A stretch of 64,000 bases of DNA, taken from contig JAIQGD010000037.1 of the NCBI GenBank assembly GCA_020072765.1, forward strand, positions 1 to 64,000, given 5' to 3'. Positions 1 through 9,060 of this stretch are shown piece by piece. Below the pieces are notes generated by a model. That model was given only the letters and a program-made list of their open reading frames with translations. It made no database searches and was not told the DNA's origin. The stretch is from Terriglobia bacterium. GTDB lineage: Bacteria; Acidobacteriota; Terriglobia; Acidiferrales; UBA7541. Each line of letters opens with the position of its first letter. Position 1 is the stretch's first letter. Position numbers and translations under genes: made by a program.

Positions 1-614
1 CCCTGCGGGAAGAGGCGCGGAGCGCGCTGGGGCTTTCCCCCGACCGGTTTGCGGTTCTCTTGGTTGGCAACCATTGGCACAACAAGGGCGTTCCCGTTCT
101 TCTCGAAGCGCTGGAGCAACTGCGCGGGCTCCCGGTTGACCTGCTGGTTGTCACCAACGAGGATCGGGCGCCGCTGCTGGGCGCGATCGCCGCGAAATCG
201 CTCGAGGGGCGTGTGCATCTTCTTACGCCGCGCAAGGATGTCGAGTTCTACTACGCCGCGGCGGACGCCTACGCCGGGCCTTCGCTGGAGGACACGTTTG
301 CGCTTCCCCCTGCCGAGGCCATGGCGTGTGGCCTTCCCGTGATCGTTTCCGCATTTAACGGGACTTGCGAAATCATGACGCAGGGAGTGGATGGGTTGAT
401 CCTCAAGGATCCGAGGGATTCCTGCGCGCTGGCGGCGATGATCCGCCGGCTGTGCGAGGATGGGGAATTCCGGGAGCGCCTCGGCCAAAGGGCGGCGGAG
501 ACGGCCCGGCAATACACCTGGGAGCGGAACGGCCGCGAACTGGCCGCAATCTTCCGGGACGTGCTGCGGAGCAAGGCGCACGGAGCGGACCAGACGGCAG
601 CGCAGGAATCATGA
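1..614 (+). CDS. Glycosyltransferase family 4, C-terminal part (5' end outside window)
   Basis: The reading frame is open from base 3, so the gene begins upstream of the window. The visible ~203 residues are the C-terminal Rossmann half of a GT-B, family-4 glycosyltransferase: a VGNHWHNKG strand-loop near the start, a YYAAADAY segment, then the nucleotide-sugar-binding region SLEDTFALPPAEAMACGLPV, which carries the E-x7-E arrangement of family 4. It should transfer a sugar from a nucleotide donor onto a growing glycan at the cytoplasmic membrane; donor and acceptor cannot be read from sequence. The TGA stop overlaps the ATG of the following methyltransferase (ATGA), pointing to translational coupling within a glycan operon. 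Confidence 0.85.
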   Translation, partial: LREEARSALGLSPDRFAVLLVGNHWHNKGVPVLLEALEQLRGLPVDLLVVTNEDRAPLLGAIAAKSLEGRVHLLTPRKDVEFYYAAADAYAGPSLEDTFALPPAEAMACGLPVIVSAFNGTCEIMTQGVDGLILKDPRDSCALAAMIRRLCEDGEFRERLGQRAAETARQYTWERNGRELAAIFRDVLRSKAHGADQTAAQES

Positions 615-1414
615 AACCGCCCGGCATCTCCGAAAATCCTGCGGGCTCGTACGCTCCGAGGAAATATTGGGCCGACGTGGCGGAGAAGTTTCAATCCGCC
701 GACGCGGCCGGATTCGCCCCGGTATTGCACCCGGATGCGCCGCCGTGGTTCAACCAGTTGATCGATGAGTTGCAGTTTCGCGCGATACGGCGTGCCCTGG
801 CGGTTGCCGAGATTCCGCCAGGGGCGCGCGTCCTGGACGTGGGCTGCGGCACCGGCCGATGGGTCCGCCGCTACCGGGAGAACGGATTTCGAGCCGCCGG
901 CATTGATGGGCAATATGGAATGTTGGAGCGGGCGCGCGCCCAACGTACCGAAGCTCCGCTCCTGGCCGGCGACGCGTGCCATTTACCGTTTGCCGATGCC
1001 GCCTTCGACGCGGTCACGGACATCACCGTGGTGCAGCACATTGCCGCGTCGCTCCAGCGGCAGGCGCTGGGCGAAATGTTGCGCGTCCTGCGGCCGGGCG
1101 GACGCCTGATTCTGATGGAACTGATTCGCGGAAAGGATGGCGCCACGCTGATCGATTGGTTCGGCCAGGAGTTTGTGCTCTTGGACCGGCTCTTCGTACG
1201 TATGGTACAGAGTTTGCCAGGCCGTGGAATGCGTGGAGCTTCGACCATCGCGGCGTCCTCGGAGGCAGGTCCCAGGCCGATGGTGGGGGCCCGCCGTGTT
1301 TACTGGGAATTGCGGCACGTCACGGCGCAGCTTTCAGCCTGGGCCGATCCGCTTGCGGAAAAAATCTGCCCGGCGCGTCTGGCTACTCACGGCGTCTTTG
1401 TGCTGCGAAAATGA
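611..1414 (+). CDS. Class I SAM-dependent methyltransferase
   Basis: The product is 267 aa. Motif I (VLDVGCGTGRW, about residues 76-86) is the SAM-binding glycine loop; an acidic GIDG follows at the end of strand 2, then GDACHLPFADAAFDAV (motif II) and LRPGGRLILME (motif III). This is the Methyltransf_11/25 fold. The ATG at 611 overlaps the stop of the preceding glycosyltransferase; the frame is open further upstream, but that part lies inside the preceding gene. The stop overlaps the ATG of the next glycosyltransferase. It probably methylates a sugar or lipid-linked intermediate of the locus; the substrate is unknown. Confidence 0.85.
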   Translation: MKPPGISENPAGSYAPRKYWADVAEKFQSADAAGFAPVLHPDAPPWFNQLIDELQFRAIRRALAVAEIPPGARVLDVGCGTGRWVRRYRENGFRAAGIDGQYGMLERARAQRTEAPLLAGDACHLPFADAAFDAVTDITVVQHIAASLQRQALGEMLRVLRPGGRLILMELIRGKDGATLIDWFGQEFVLLDRLFVRMVQSLPGRGMRGASTIAASSEAGPRPMVGARRVYWELRHVTAQLSAWADPLAEKICPARLATHGVFVLRK

Positions 1415-2568
1415 TCGAGCGTCAAGGCAGCCCGCGGTCCATCCGCATCGTCGGTCTCTTCCCGGAGTTGCTCGGTGTCGGCGGCGTGCAGGAGGCCGGG
1501 CGCCTGACGGCCGCCGCTCTGTGCGAGACCGGCCTTCGGCGCGGATGGCCGCTTGATTTCCTGAGTCTCAACGATCCGCCGGGGCTTCACGTCGCGCGCG
1601 TGGGCGACCAGAGGATTTCCTTTCGCGGATTTGGGCGCGCGAAATGGCGGTTTGTGCTTTCCGCGATGGGCCGGGCACGGCATGCCTCGACGGGACGGGA
1701 TCTGATTGTCCTGGCGGCTCACCCGAACCTTGCGTTCCCAGCCGCGTGGATGCGGAGGGTTTCTCCCGGCTTGAAAACGGTGGTGATGTCGCACGGCATC
1801 GAAGTGTGGAAGCCGCTACCAACCCTTCGCCGTGGCGCCCTTTTGCAGGCAGACCTCGTGCTTGCTCCCAGTCGCGACACCGCACGGAAACTCGCCGGCG
1901 TGCAGGGCGTCTCCGCTGAAAGAATTCGCACGCTTGCCTGGCCGCTGAACCCTGACTTTCTTCGAATGGCGAGTGCACCTGGGAGCCTGCTTGTGCCGCC
2001 AGCGTTCCCGCAGCACGGCCGCGTGATCCTGGCGGTGGGCCGTTGGGCTGCCTCCGAACGGTACAAGGGCGCTGACGAATTGATTCGCGCAGTTCAGCAG
2101 CTTCGCGCCGCCATTCCGGGTTTACACTTGGTGGCGGTGGGAGGCGGCGACGACCTGCCGCGTCTCCAGAAACTGGCGGCCGAACTTGGCGTAGCCGACA
2201 GCGTGCATTTCCTGACGGGCCTGACGCGCGAACAGATCGCGGCGTGCTACTCGCGCGCCGACGTATTCGCCTTGCCCAGCACGGGCGAAGGATTCGGCCT
2301 GGTTTTCCTGGAAGCGATGGCCTTCGCCAAACCGGTCGTGGGGGCGGCTTGCGGGGGAACCACCGACGTGGTCGAGGACGGAGTCAACGGCCTGCTGGTT
2401 CCGCCGCGCGACACCCAGCGGCTGGTACAAGCGCTGGGGCGGCTGCTCGGCGACGACGCGCTGTGCGCGGAACTGGGCCGGCGTGGGGCGGAATCGGTGC
2501 AGCAGAAATATGCGTTCGCCGTCTTTCAGGCGGAGCTGGAAAAAATTCTCGGGGAGTGCGGCCGGTAG
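1411..2568 (+). CDS. Glycosyltransferase family 4
   Basis: This 385-residue GT-B glycosyltransferase has an N-terminal acceptor domain with a glycine-rich loop (GLFPELLGVGGVQEAGR) and a C-terminal donor domain. The donor domain carries VGRWA, FALPSTGEGFGLVFLEAMAF (the E-x7-E motif) and a C-terminal helix typical of family 4. The ATG at 1411 overlaps the stop of the methyltransferase by 4 nt. It is about full length for the family. It should add one sugar during assembly of the surface polysaccharide; the linkage and donor cannot be deduced. Confidence 0.87.
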   Translation: MIERQGSPRSIRIVGLFPELLGVGGVQEAGRLTAAALCETGLRRGWPLDFLSLNDPPGLHVARVGDQRISFRGFGRAKWRFVLSAMGRARHASTGRDLIVLAAHPNLAFPAAWMRRVSPGLKTVVMSHGIEVWKPLPTLRRGALLQADLVLAPSRDTARKLAGVQGVSAERIRTLAWPLNPDFLRMASAPGSLLVPPAFPQHGRVILAVGRWAASERYKGADELIRAVQQLRAAIPGLHLVAVGGGDDLPRLQKLAAELGVADSVHFLTGLTREQIAACYSRADVFALPSTGEGFGLVFLEAMAFAKPVVGAACGGTTDVVEDGVNGLLVPPRDTQRLVQALGRLLGDDALCAELGRRGAESVQQKYAFAVFQAELEKILGECGR

Positions 2569-2623
2569 CGGGTTGCGGTGCGCCTTGCCCGGCAAGGCAT
2601 GCAGAAGTTTCTTGTGGGGGAGG

Positions 2624-3682
2624 ATGGGACACTTGGATGGTCTGAGGGTGGGTTTGATTGGGTCAGGATTCATTGCGAAGCAGAAGCACCTGCCGGCCTG
2701 GAAGAAGCTCGGACAGAAAGCGCGGGTGGTCGCGTTGTGCGGCCCCAATGTGGCCCGGGCCGAAGAGTTGGCCCGCGTGCATCGGATCTCCAAAGTGTAC
2801 GGCGACGTCGCGCAGATGCTGCAGGCCGAACGCCTGGACGCCGTGGACATCTGTTCGCCGCCGCGCACGCATGCGGAGCTGGCCGTCCGTTGTCTCGAAG
2901 CGGGCGCGCACGCGCTGATCGAGAAGCCGATGGCGATCGGCACCGAGGAATGCGACCGGATCATCGCCACAGCCAACCGGACCGGGCGCAAGATTTGCGT
3001 TGCTCACTCGGATCTGTTTTACCCCTCGTTCGTGAAAGCGCGGGAACTTGTCAAACAAGGGGCGATCGGCGAATTTCGGGGGATGCGCATTTTTCTTTCG
3101 ACGCCGGTCGATTACATCACCTCCAAGCCCGATCATTGGGCGCACCGGTTGCCGGGAGGCGTCATCGGGGAGACCGGGCCGCACGTCGTCTACATGACCC
3201 TCGCGTTTGTCAATCCGATCCGGGAAGTGCGGGTCGAGGCGCGCAAGCAATTGCCCGAGTTTCCGTGGTCTCCTTTCGAGGACTATCGTTTGGAACTGAT
3301 CGGTGAAAGCGCTTCCTGCAGCGTGGCCCTTACCTACGGCACGAATCGATGGGCGAACCAACTGGATCTGTGGGGCAGCGAGGGCCACATCAAATTCGAC
3401 CTCGAAACGCAGACGGTGGTGCTCCACGGCCGTGCCGATCTGAAGCCGCTGACGCTGGGGCGATCCACCCTTGCGGAGGCGGGCCAGATGCTGCGGAGCA
3501 CGGCGGGCACCGGCCTGCGCTATGTGACGGGAACGTTCGAGAACACGCACGAGTGTCTGGTGAGAGAGTTTGTGGAAAGCATTCAACGTGGCGCGGCGCC
3601 TCCGGTGACGCCGGAAGAAGGCCGGGAAGCGGTCCGCGTGATGGATCTTCTTGTGAAGCAATTGCCGTCCCGGACCAGCTGA
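2624..3682 (+). CDS. Gfo/Idh/MocA family NAD(P)-dependent oxidoreductase
   Basis: The start ATG at 2624 follows a strong GGGGGAGG ribosome-binding sequence; an open frame upstream has no such signal and lies within the previous gene. The 352-residue protein begins with a Rossmann dinucleotide loop (VGLIGSGFIAKQKHLPAW) and carries the EKPMA motif (near residue 100) that holds the catalytic lysine of the Gfo/Idh/MocA family. A C-terminal alpha/beta substrate domain follows. Such enzymes oxidise or reduce sugar hydroxyls, often on UDP-sugars in glycan loci. The next gene, an asparagine-synthase-like amidotransferase, begins 4 nt after the stop. Confidence 0.85.
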   Translation: MGHLDGLRVGLIGSGFIAKQKHLPAWKKLGQKARVVALCGPNVARAEELARVHRISKVYGDVAQMLQAERLDAVDICSPPRTHAELAVRCLEAGAHALIEKPMAIGTEECDRIIATANRTGRKICVAHSDLFYPSFVKARELVKQGAIGEFRGMRIFLSTPVDYITSKPDHWAHRLPGGVIGETGPHVVYMTLAFVNPIREVRVEARKQLPEFPWSPFEDYRLELIGESASCSVALTYGTNRWANQLDLWGSEGHIKFDLETQTVVLHGRADLKPLTLGRSTLAEAGQMLRSTAGTGLRYVTGTFENTHECLVREFVESIQRGAAPPVTPEEGREAVRVMDLLVKQLPSRTS

Positions 3683-3686
3683 TCGA

Positions 3687-5669
3687 ATGTGCGGCATTTC
3701 CGGCATCGTGAGCAAACGCCTGGGTCCCCCGCACCTCGAACCCACGATCGCACGGATGGCGCGCTCGATCCGGCACCGGGGTCCGGACGGGACGCACGTT
3801 CGATGCTTTGGCCCTCCCGCGATTTCGCGCTACGCCGCGCTGGGCCACAACCGGCTGGCGATCATCGACGTTTCCGAAGCGGGCCGGGAGCCGATGACGA
3901 ATGAGGACGGCACGCTCTGGCTCGTCTTCAACGGCGAGATCTACAACTTCGAGGAACTGCGGCCGCGATTGGAACAGCGCGGCCACCGTTTTCAATCCCG
4001 TACCGACGCGGAAGTGATTCTTCACCTGTACGAGGAAGAGGGTCCCGCGTGCGTGGGCAAGCTCGATGGCATCTTTGCCTTCGCCATTCTCGATTTCAAG
4101 CGCGATGCCCTCTTTCTGGCGCGGGATCCCCTGGGCGTCAAGCCGTTGTTTTACGCCGCGACATCGGACCATTTTCTATTCGGCTCCGAGATCAAGGCGA
4201 TTCTCGCGTCTTCGCTGGTTCCCGCCCGCATGAATCGCCAGGCGATTTCCGATTTCTTCACGTTTCTTTACGTGCCGGGACCTCAAACGGCCTTCGAGGG
4301 AATTCAGCAGCTTCCTCCGGCGCACTCGCTCTTTCTGCGCCTCGCTGACCTCTCGCTTTCGACGAAGCGCTATTGGGAGGTGCCGCCGCGGGAAGATATC
4401 ACGCGCTCTTCCTACGAAGACTTGAAGGCGCAAATTCGTGAGCGGCTGGCGGCCTCGGTGAAGCGCCAGCTGGTCAGCGACGTTCCCCTGGGAGTTTTTC
4501 TGAGCGGCGGAATCGACTCAACCATCGTCGCGGGGCTGGCCAAAAGAGAAAAACGCGACATTCGGACGTATACGCTCACCCTGCGGGGAGAGGAGTATCA
4601 GTTTTACGACGAGTCGCAGAAAGCGCGGGCGGTGAGCCGCCATCTGGGAACCGAGCACGTGGAGCTTCCGCTGGAGCGGCCGGACCTGGCGGCGCTTCTG
4701 AACCTGGTCGAGTTTTCCGATCAGCCCTTCGCCAATCCCACCACCTTCTTGATGCACGCGTTGTCGAGAAAGGCGCGCGACCACATCACCGTCGCGCTGT
4801 GCGGCGCCGGCGGCGATGAACTGTTTGCCGGCTACCCGCGGTCCGCGGCGGTGCGTCTGGCCCAGAGATTGCGCTGGGTGCCCCGGCCCTTCCTGCGGCT
4901 CGGCGGACAACTGCTGAAGCCCCTGCGCGACGCGCATCGCAATCCGCGCCTCCGGCGGGCGCGCAAATTTCTCGCAGGCCTCGATTCCGATTTTCTTCTC
5001 CAGTACGCGAACTGGACCTATTTTCTGAATGAGTCCGAGAAACATGGTTTGCTGCCGGGGAGTTTCGCGGGACCGGTCGCAGGGAACGGGTTGCGTCCGT
5101 CGGTGGAAGTGTTGCGCGCGGCTTTTGACGAATGCTCCGTTGCGGACGCGGACAATCGCGTGCTGCAGCTGGACGTGAAAACGTTTCTTGCCGACAACGT
5201 GCTGGAATACACCGACCGGATGAGCATGGCCACCGCGCTGGAGGTGCGCGTCCCGCTTCTGGACGCAGGCTTTGTGGAACTCGGCCTGAATACGCCCTTT
5301 GCCTACAAGATTCGAGGCGGGCATACCAAAGCCATTCTGGTTGATGCCTTCGCGGACTTCTTCCCGCCCGAGGCTCGGAACGCTCCCAAGCGAGGCTTCA
5401 ACGCTCCACTGGGCCAATGGATGGGCGGTTTCCTGGACGACTATTTTCAGGCGGCTTCGGAGCCGGCGCATCCCCTGAGGCGGCGATTGGGCGAGGACGC
5501 CGGCGCGGCCTGGCGCGAGGGAGTTCTGGACGTCTCGTTTATCGAGCGGATGCGCGCGGAGCACCAACACGGGAAACGCGACCGCGCGCATGAGCTCTTT
5601 GCCTGTATGATTTTCGACGTGTGGTGGAGAAAGTACATTTGCAAAACCCTGCCGAGCGCCCACTGGTAG
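3687..5669 (+). CDS. asnB: Asparagine synthase (glutamine-hydrolysing)-type amidotransferase
   Basis: The product is 660 aa. It starts MCGISGIV, so Cys2 is the N-terminal nucleophile of a class II glutaminase exposed after Met removal. RHRGPDGT, NGEIYNF and SRTDAEVIL are glutaminase-domain motifs. The synthetase half has the ATP pyrophosphatase loop SGGIDS (about residues 273-278) and CGAGGDELFAGYPR. The family adenylates a carboxylate and transfers ammonia channelled from glutamine. Because it is embedded among glycosyltransferases, it may amidate a uronic acid or amino-acid substituent of the glycan rather than make free asparagine; that is inference. A second copy lies at 10419. Confidence 0.9.
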   Translation: MCGISGIVSKRLGPPHLEPTIARMARSIRHRGPDGTHVRCFGPPAISRYAALGHNRLAIIDVSEAGREPMTNEDGTLWLVFNGEIYNFEELRPRLEQRGHRFQSRTDAEVILHLYEEEGPACVGKLDGIFAFAILDFKRDALFLARDPLGVKPLFYAATSDHFLFGSEIKAILASSLVPARMNRQAISDFFTFLYVPGPQTAFEGIQQLPPAHSLFLRLADLSLSTKRYWEVPPREDITRSSYEDLKAQIRERLAASVKRQLVSDVPLGVFLSGGIDSTIVAGLAKREKRDIRTYTLTLRGEEYQFYDESQKARAVSRHLGTEHVELPLERPDLAALLNLVEFSDQPFANPTTFLMHALSRKARDHITVALCGAGGDELFAGYPRSAAVRLAQRLRWVPRPFLRLGGQLLKPLRDAHRNPRLRRARKFLAGLDSDFLLQYANWTYFLNESEKHGLLPGSFAGPVAGNGLRPSVEVLRAAFDECSVADADNRVLQLDVKTFLADNVLEYTDRMSMATALEVRVPLLDAGFVELGLNTPFAYKIRGGHTKAILVDAFADFFPPEARNAPKRGFNAPLGQWMGGFLDDYFQAASEPAHPLRRRLGEDAGAAWREGVLDVSFIERMRAEHQHGKRDRAHELFACMIFDVWWRKYICKTLPSAHW

Positions 5670-5686
5670 GCGGCCCAGAGACAACC

Positions 5687-6886
5687 ATGCGAATTCTCAA
5701 CGTGGCCCAAACCTATTTTCCGTACCTCGCCGAAGGCGGCCGGCCCGTGAAGGTTCGCACTCTTTCCCGGAAGCTGGCCCAGCGCGGGCACTGCGTCACG
5801 GTCTTAACGGCCGATCTGGGTTCTGCGGAATGGTCCCAGTCGGGCTGTCCCCGCGAGAAAAGCTCGGCAGGGTGGCGGATGGTGGAGGACGGCGTGGAAG
5901 CCCTGTACCTCCCCAGTTGGTTTCGTTATCGGGCCCTCACATTGAATCCCGGTGTGGTAGGATTTTGCAGGACTTCCCTAAAGGCATTCGACCTGGTGCA
6001 TGTTTACGGCCTGTACGACTTGTTGGGCCCGGCGGTCAGTTACTTCTGCCGGCGGCAGGGCATCCCCTACGTCATCGAACCGATGGGCATGTATCGGCCG
6101 ATCGACCGAAGCTTTCGATTGAAACTCCTGTGGCACCGCAGCCTGGGCGGATCTTTTTGGCGCAACGCCGCACAGGTCATCGCCACGTCCGAGATGGAAT
6201 GCCAGGAGCTTTTGGACGATGGCGTGCCGCGCGAAAAGCTGGTCATTCGCTACAATGGCATTGACCCCGGAGCGTACGCGAATCTGCCGCCGCGCGGCAG
6301 TTTTCGCGCGAAGTGGGGTGTGTCGGCCGAGGAACCGCTGGTCCTGCTTCTCAGCCGGTTAATCCCGCGCAAGGGAGCCGACATTCTCATCGAGGCGTTT
6401 GCGGAAGTTTGCCCGCAGTCGGGCCGGCTGGTGATCGCGGGCCCGGAAGGAGAACCGGGATATCGGGCGCAGCTCGAAAAGTGCGCGAAGGAACGCGGCG
6501 TTGAAAGACGCGTTCTGTTCACCGGTCCTGTGTACGGGGAGGAGAAGAAGGCCGTGCTGGCGGACGCCGATGTTTTCGTCCTGCCATCCCGCTATGAGAA
6601 TTTCGCGAACGCGGCTGCGGAAGCCGTGGCGTGCGGTATTCCTGTCATTGTCTCCAACTGTTGCGGGATTGGTTCGCTCGTGGATGGGCAGGCGGGCCTG
6701 GTGATTGCTCCGGAAAAAGCGCCCCTGACGGAGGCGCTGCGACAGTTGGTGTACGACCAAGCCCTCTATGCGCGGCTGAAGGAAGGGTGCCAGCGTGTCG
6801 CGGGGCAATTGACCTGGGACCGCTTGGCGGCCCAGATGGAAGGCTATTACGAGCAAGTGCTGGCGGGGAGCCATGGAATCCACTGA
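5687..6886 (+). CDS. Glycosyltransferase family 4
   Basis: The chosen start (MRILNVAQTYFPYLAEGG) matches the usual N terminus of GT4 enzymes and lies 17 nt after the asnB stop; an in-frame extension to 5621 overlaps asnB and is less likely. The 399 residues form a GT-B fold. The donor domain carries LLLSRLIPRKGADIL, a GPEGEPGYR loop, VLPSRYENFANAAAEAVACG (E-x7-E variant) and a C-terminal helix. It ends 14 nt inside the next methyltransferase gene. Predicted role: sugar addition in surface polysaccharide assembly, donor unknown. Confidence 0.86.
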   Translation: MRILNVAQTYFPYLAEGGRPVKVRTLSRKLAQRGHCVTVLTADLGSAEWSQSGCPREKSSAGWRMVEDGVEALYLPSWFRYRALTLNPGVVGFCRTSLKAFDLVHVYGLYDLLGPAVSYFCRRQGIPYVIEPMGMYRPIDRSFRLKLLWHRSLGGSFWRNAAQVIATSEMECQELLDDGVPREKLVIRYNGIDPGAYANLPPRGSFRAKWGVSAEEPLVLLLSRLIPRKGADILIEAFAEVCPQSGRLVIAGPEGEPGYRAQLEKCAKERGVERRVLFTGPVYGEEKKAVLADADVFVLPSRYENFANAAAEAVACGIPVIVSNCCGIGSLVDGQAGLVIAPEKAPLTEALRQLVYDQALYARLKEGCQRVAGQLTWDRLAAQMEGYYEQVLAGSHGIH

Positions 6887-7670
6887 GCCAGACACGTTTT
6901 ACGATCAGCACCCGTTCGATTGGGTGCCGCCGGATTCCAGCGAACCCATCCGCGCCGTGTTATCGGCGCCGCTGGTCGAATGGATCGAGAGCCTGGCCCC
7001 GACGGCACTCGTTCTGGATATTGGCTGCGGGCCGGGCCGCGTGCTCGGCTTTCTGGCCCGGCGCGGAATGCGCTGCGTCGGCCTGGACCGCAGCCGCGTA
7101 TCGGTGGGGCTGGCCGCGGAGCGGTACCACCGGCCTGGCGTGGTGGGAGATAACCTGCACTTGCCCTTTGCCGACGCCGTCGCCGATGCAGTAATCTCGG
7201 ATGGCGTCATCCACCACACGGAAGATCCGCAGGCCGCGTTTGTCGAAAACTGGCGCATCCTGAAACCTGGCGGAAGGATGTATCTGGCGGTGTACAAGGA
7301 CTCCGGACGCTACCCGTGGCTCTATCGCTATCCGGGTGCGTTGATACGCGCCGGGCTGCGGCATTCATGGGCAAGGCCCCTGGTTGCTCTTCTTGCGCGA
7401 GTGCCGTACTTCCTGGTGCATTTTATTCGTTCCCGGGGGCGGCGGACGTGGGGCGCCGCGGAAAATCTCTTTTACGACTATTTCGTAACGCCTCAGGTGG
7501 CGTTCCTGCCGCGGAGCGTGGTCGAGGATTGGTGCACCCAACAAGGGGCTCGCGTGCTTTCCTATGACGAGGGCCGGGGCGCGAACGTTCATTCCTTCTG
7601 CCTGGCCAAGGAGCCGAGTCCGAAGATGCCGCCCAGCCGGGACGCGGTGCTCGCAGCAGAGGAGCGGTGA
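6873..7670 (+). CDS. Class I SAM-dependent methyltransferase
   Basis: The product is 265 aa. Motif I is VLDIGCGPGRVLGF, the acidic residue binding the SAM ribose is in GLDRS, and the region DGVIHHTEDPQ is typical of Methyltransf_11 enzymes acting on small molecules or glycolipids; WRILKPGGRMYL is motif III. A hydrophobic stretch (VALLARVPYFLVHFI) in the C-terminal half suggests a membrane-proximal or lipid-linked substrate. The start overlaps the preceding glycosyltransferase by 14 nt and the stop overlaps the next GTG start by 4 nt. Confidence 0.82.
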   Translation: MESTEPDTFYDQHPFDWVPPDSSEPIRAVLSAPLVEWIESLAPTALVLDIGCGPGRVLGFLARRGMRCVGLDRSRVSVGLAAERYHRPGVVGDNLHLPFADAVADAVISDGVIHHTEDPQAAFVENWRILKPGGRMYLAVYKDSGRYPWLYRYPGALIRAGLRHSWARPLVALLARVPYFLVHFIRSRGRRTWGAAENLFYDYFVTPQVAFLPRSVVEDWCTQQGARVLSYDEGRGANVHSFCLAKEPSPKMPPSRDAVLAAEER

Positions 7671-8653
7671 GCCGAAAAGCCCCGGCCCGTGTGAGGCAAG
7701 AAAAGGAGGCTGTTCTGGCGAGCGAGCAGAGTTTCGCGATGGAAGAGCAACGCAGCTCCCCCGCACCGGGGAGCGCGGCGAACCCGCCTGCGCACGCGGC
7801 GCCGGTGGCCCACAGCCATCGCTTCTATCGGGCGGTCTGGCATGTCGTCAATGTTCTCCTGTTCTTTTCGGTTCTGCTGGCTGGCTATGGAGCCCTGTGG
7901 GAGTATGCGACGCACCGGTATCTGAAGGGATTCTCCGATGCCATCATTCCGCCCATGGCCTCGAACGAGGAAAAAATTCAGGCGATTGTAGACTGGATGG
8001 CGAACGGGCCAGGGCGTCAGGGCGGTGGCCCGGAGGATTTTGCGCCCAACCGCAACCCGATCGACACCCTCAACTACAGATCGCTGCTGGAGGTTTGCGG
8101 TACGGCGACCAACGCCTTCGTGAACCTGGCGGACAGCGCGGGGCTGGTAGCCCGGCGGCTTCTTCTCCTGGATTCCCGCCGGATGGCGACGCACGTGGTG
8201 GCGGAGGTTTTGGTCGACGGGCGCTGGATCGTGGTGGATCCCGCCTTTCATGTGATCTGGCGGGGTGCCGATGGCAAGCCTTTGACCCGCGAGCAGCTCG
8301 CCAATCCCGCGGTCTTCTCGGCGGCCACGCGGTCCGTCGAGCATTACCTGCCGCAATACACCTTCGACCGCACCGCGCACGTGCGCCTCAGCCGCATCCA
8401 CGGCGTGGGAACTGGTCTGCGGCGCTTTCTCGACCGCTGGCTTCCTGGCTGGGAGGATTCCGAGACGCTGAGTTTGCTCCTCGAACGCCAATCGCTCGCC
8501 ACTCTGGTGGGGGCGATTTTCCTGGTGGTTTGGTTCGCTGCTTTGCGGGTTGTCCTGCGGTGGTACGGCGAGAGGCGCCTGGGATGGCCAACGGTCCGCA
8601 TCCGCAACCAGTTCTGGCGCGCCTGCCGCGTCTTTATGGAAGCCGCGGGCTGA
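7667..8653 (+). CDS. Membrane-anchored transglutaminase-like (cysteine protease fold) protein
   Basis: The longest form starts at a GTG overlapping the previous stop (GTGA). A near-perfect Shine-Dalgarno (AAGGAGG, 7703-7709) lies inside the frame with a CTG 5 nt after it, so initiation could be ~16 codons later. From the GTG the protein is 328 aa. One membrane segment lies at about 58-78, then a transglutaminase-like core with a visible triad: Cys144 (LEVCGTATNAF), His176 (RMATHVVAEV) and Asp191 (WIVVDPAFH). A second membrane segment follows at about 278-298, so the core sits between two anchors. The family includes cysteine proteases, cross-linkers and inactive relatives. In a glycan locus it may act on an envelope protein or an amidated glycan; the substrate is unknown. 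Confidence 0.72.
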   Translation: MSRKAPARVRQEKEAVLASEQSFAMEEQRSSPAPGSAANPPAHAAPVAHSHRFYRAVWHVVNVLLFFSVLLAGYGALWEYATHRYLKGFSDAIIPPMASNEEKIQAIVDWMANGPGRQGGGPEDFAPNRNPIDTLNYRSLLEVCGTATNAFVNLADSAGLVARRLLLLDSRRMATHVVAEVLVDGRWIVVDPAFHVIWRGADGKPLTREQLANPAVFSAATRSVEHYLPQYTFDRTAHVRLSRIHGVGTGLRRFLDRWLPGWEDSETLSLLLERQSLATLVGAIFLVVWFAALRVVLRWYGERRLGWPTVRIRNQFWRACRVFMEAAG

Positions 8654-9060
8654 TGCGAAATGTTCGCGTGATGTTCATTTCTTAGAACGCGCTCGCGACT
8701 TGGTAAAATCCACGTCCACCTTCCGGGAAGCGTGAGAAACATCAGATTTCCGGTAGTTCATAGTGAGAGAGATGTGTGCGAGACGTCTCGCGCAGAGGGC
8801 AATCGGGTTGTCGTGTTACCGAAGGCAGTGGCACGCGAGCGGCTGCGGACCCATGCTTGCGGAAATGGGGCAATTCCTGATGTGTCTGAGGATGTGCACC
8901 ACCAATCGTGGGCTGGGGAAGAGGTTCTCAACTCCAGAACCCGGCTGGAGCATGGCATGCTGATGCGGCTGGGCGCCTGCTACTCGTCGGCCGGGAAGTC
9001 GAAATGGAACTTCCGGTTAGAACGGGGCCATGAACCTACCCGTCGACAACGGTCTACGAA
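8654..9060 (+). other. 407-nt intergenic stretch, no confident gene
   Basis: It lies between the transglutaminase-like gene and the acyltransferase. A 110-codon open frame (8732-9064) has no ribosome-binding site, no recognisable domain and an arginine-rich composition typical of chance frames. GC drops compared with the glycan genes on either side. This break in the tight gene overlap suggests that the acyltransferase has its own promoter, but I see no convincing -35/-10 pair. Confidence 0.5.
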
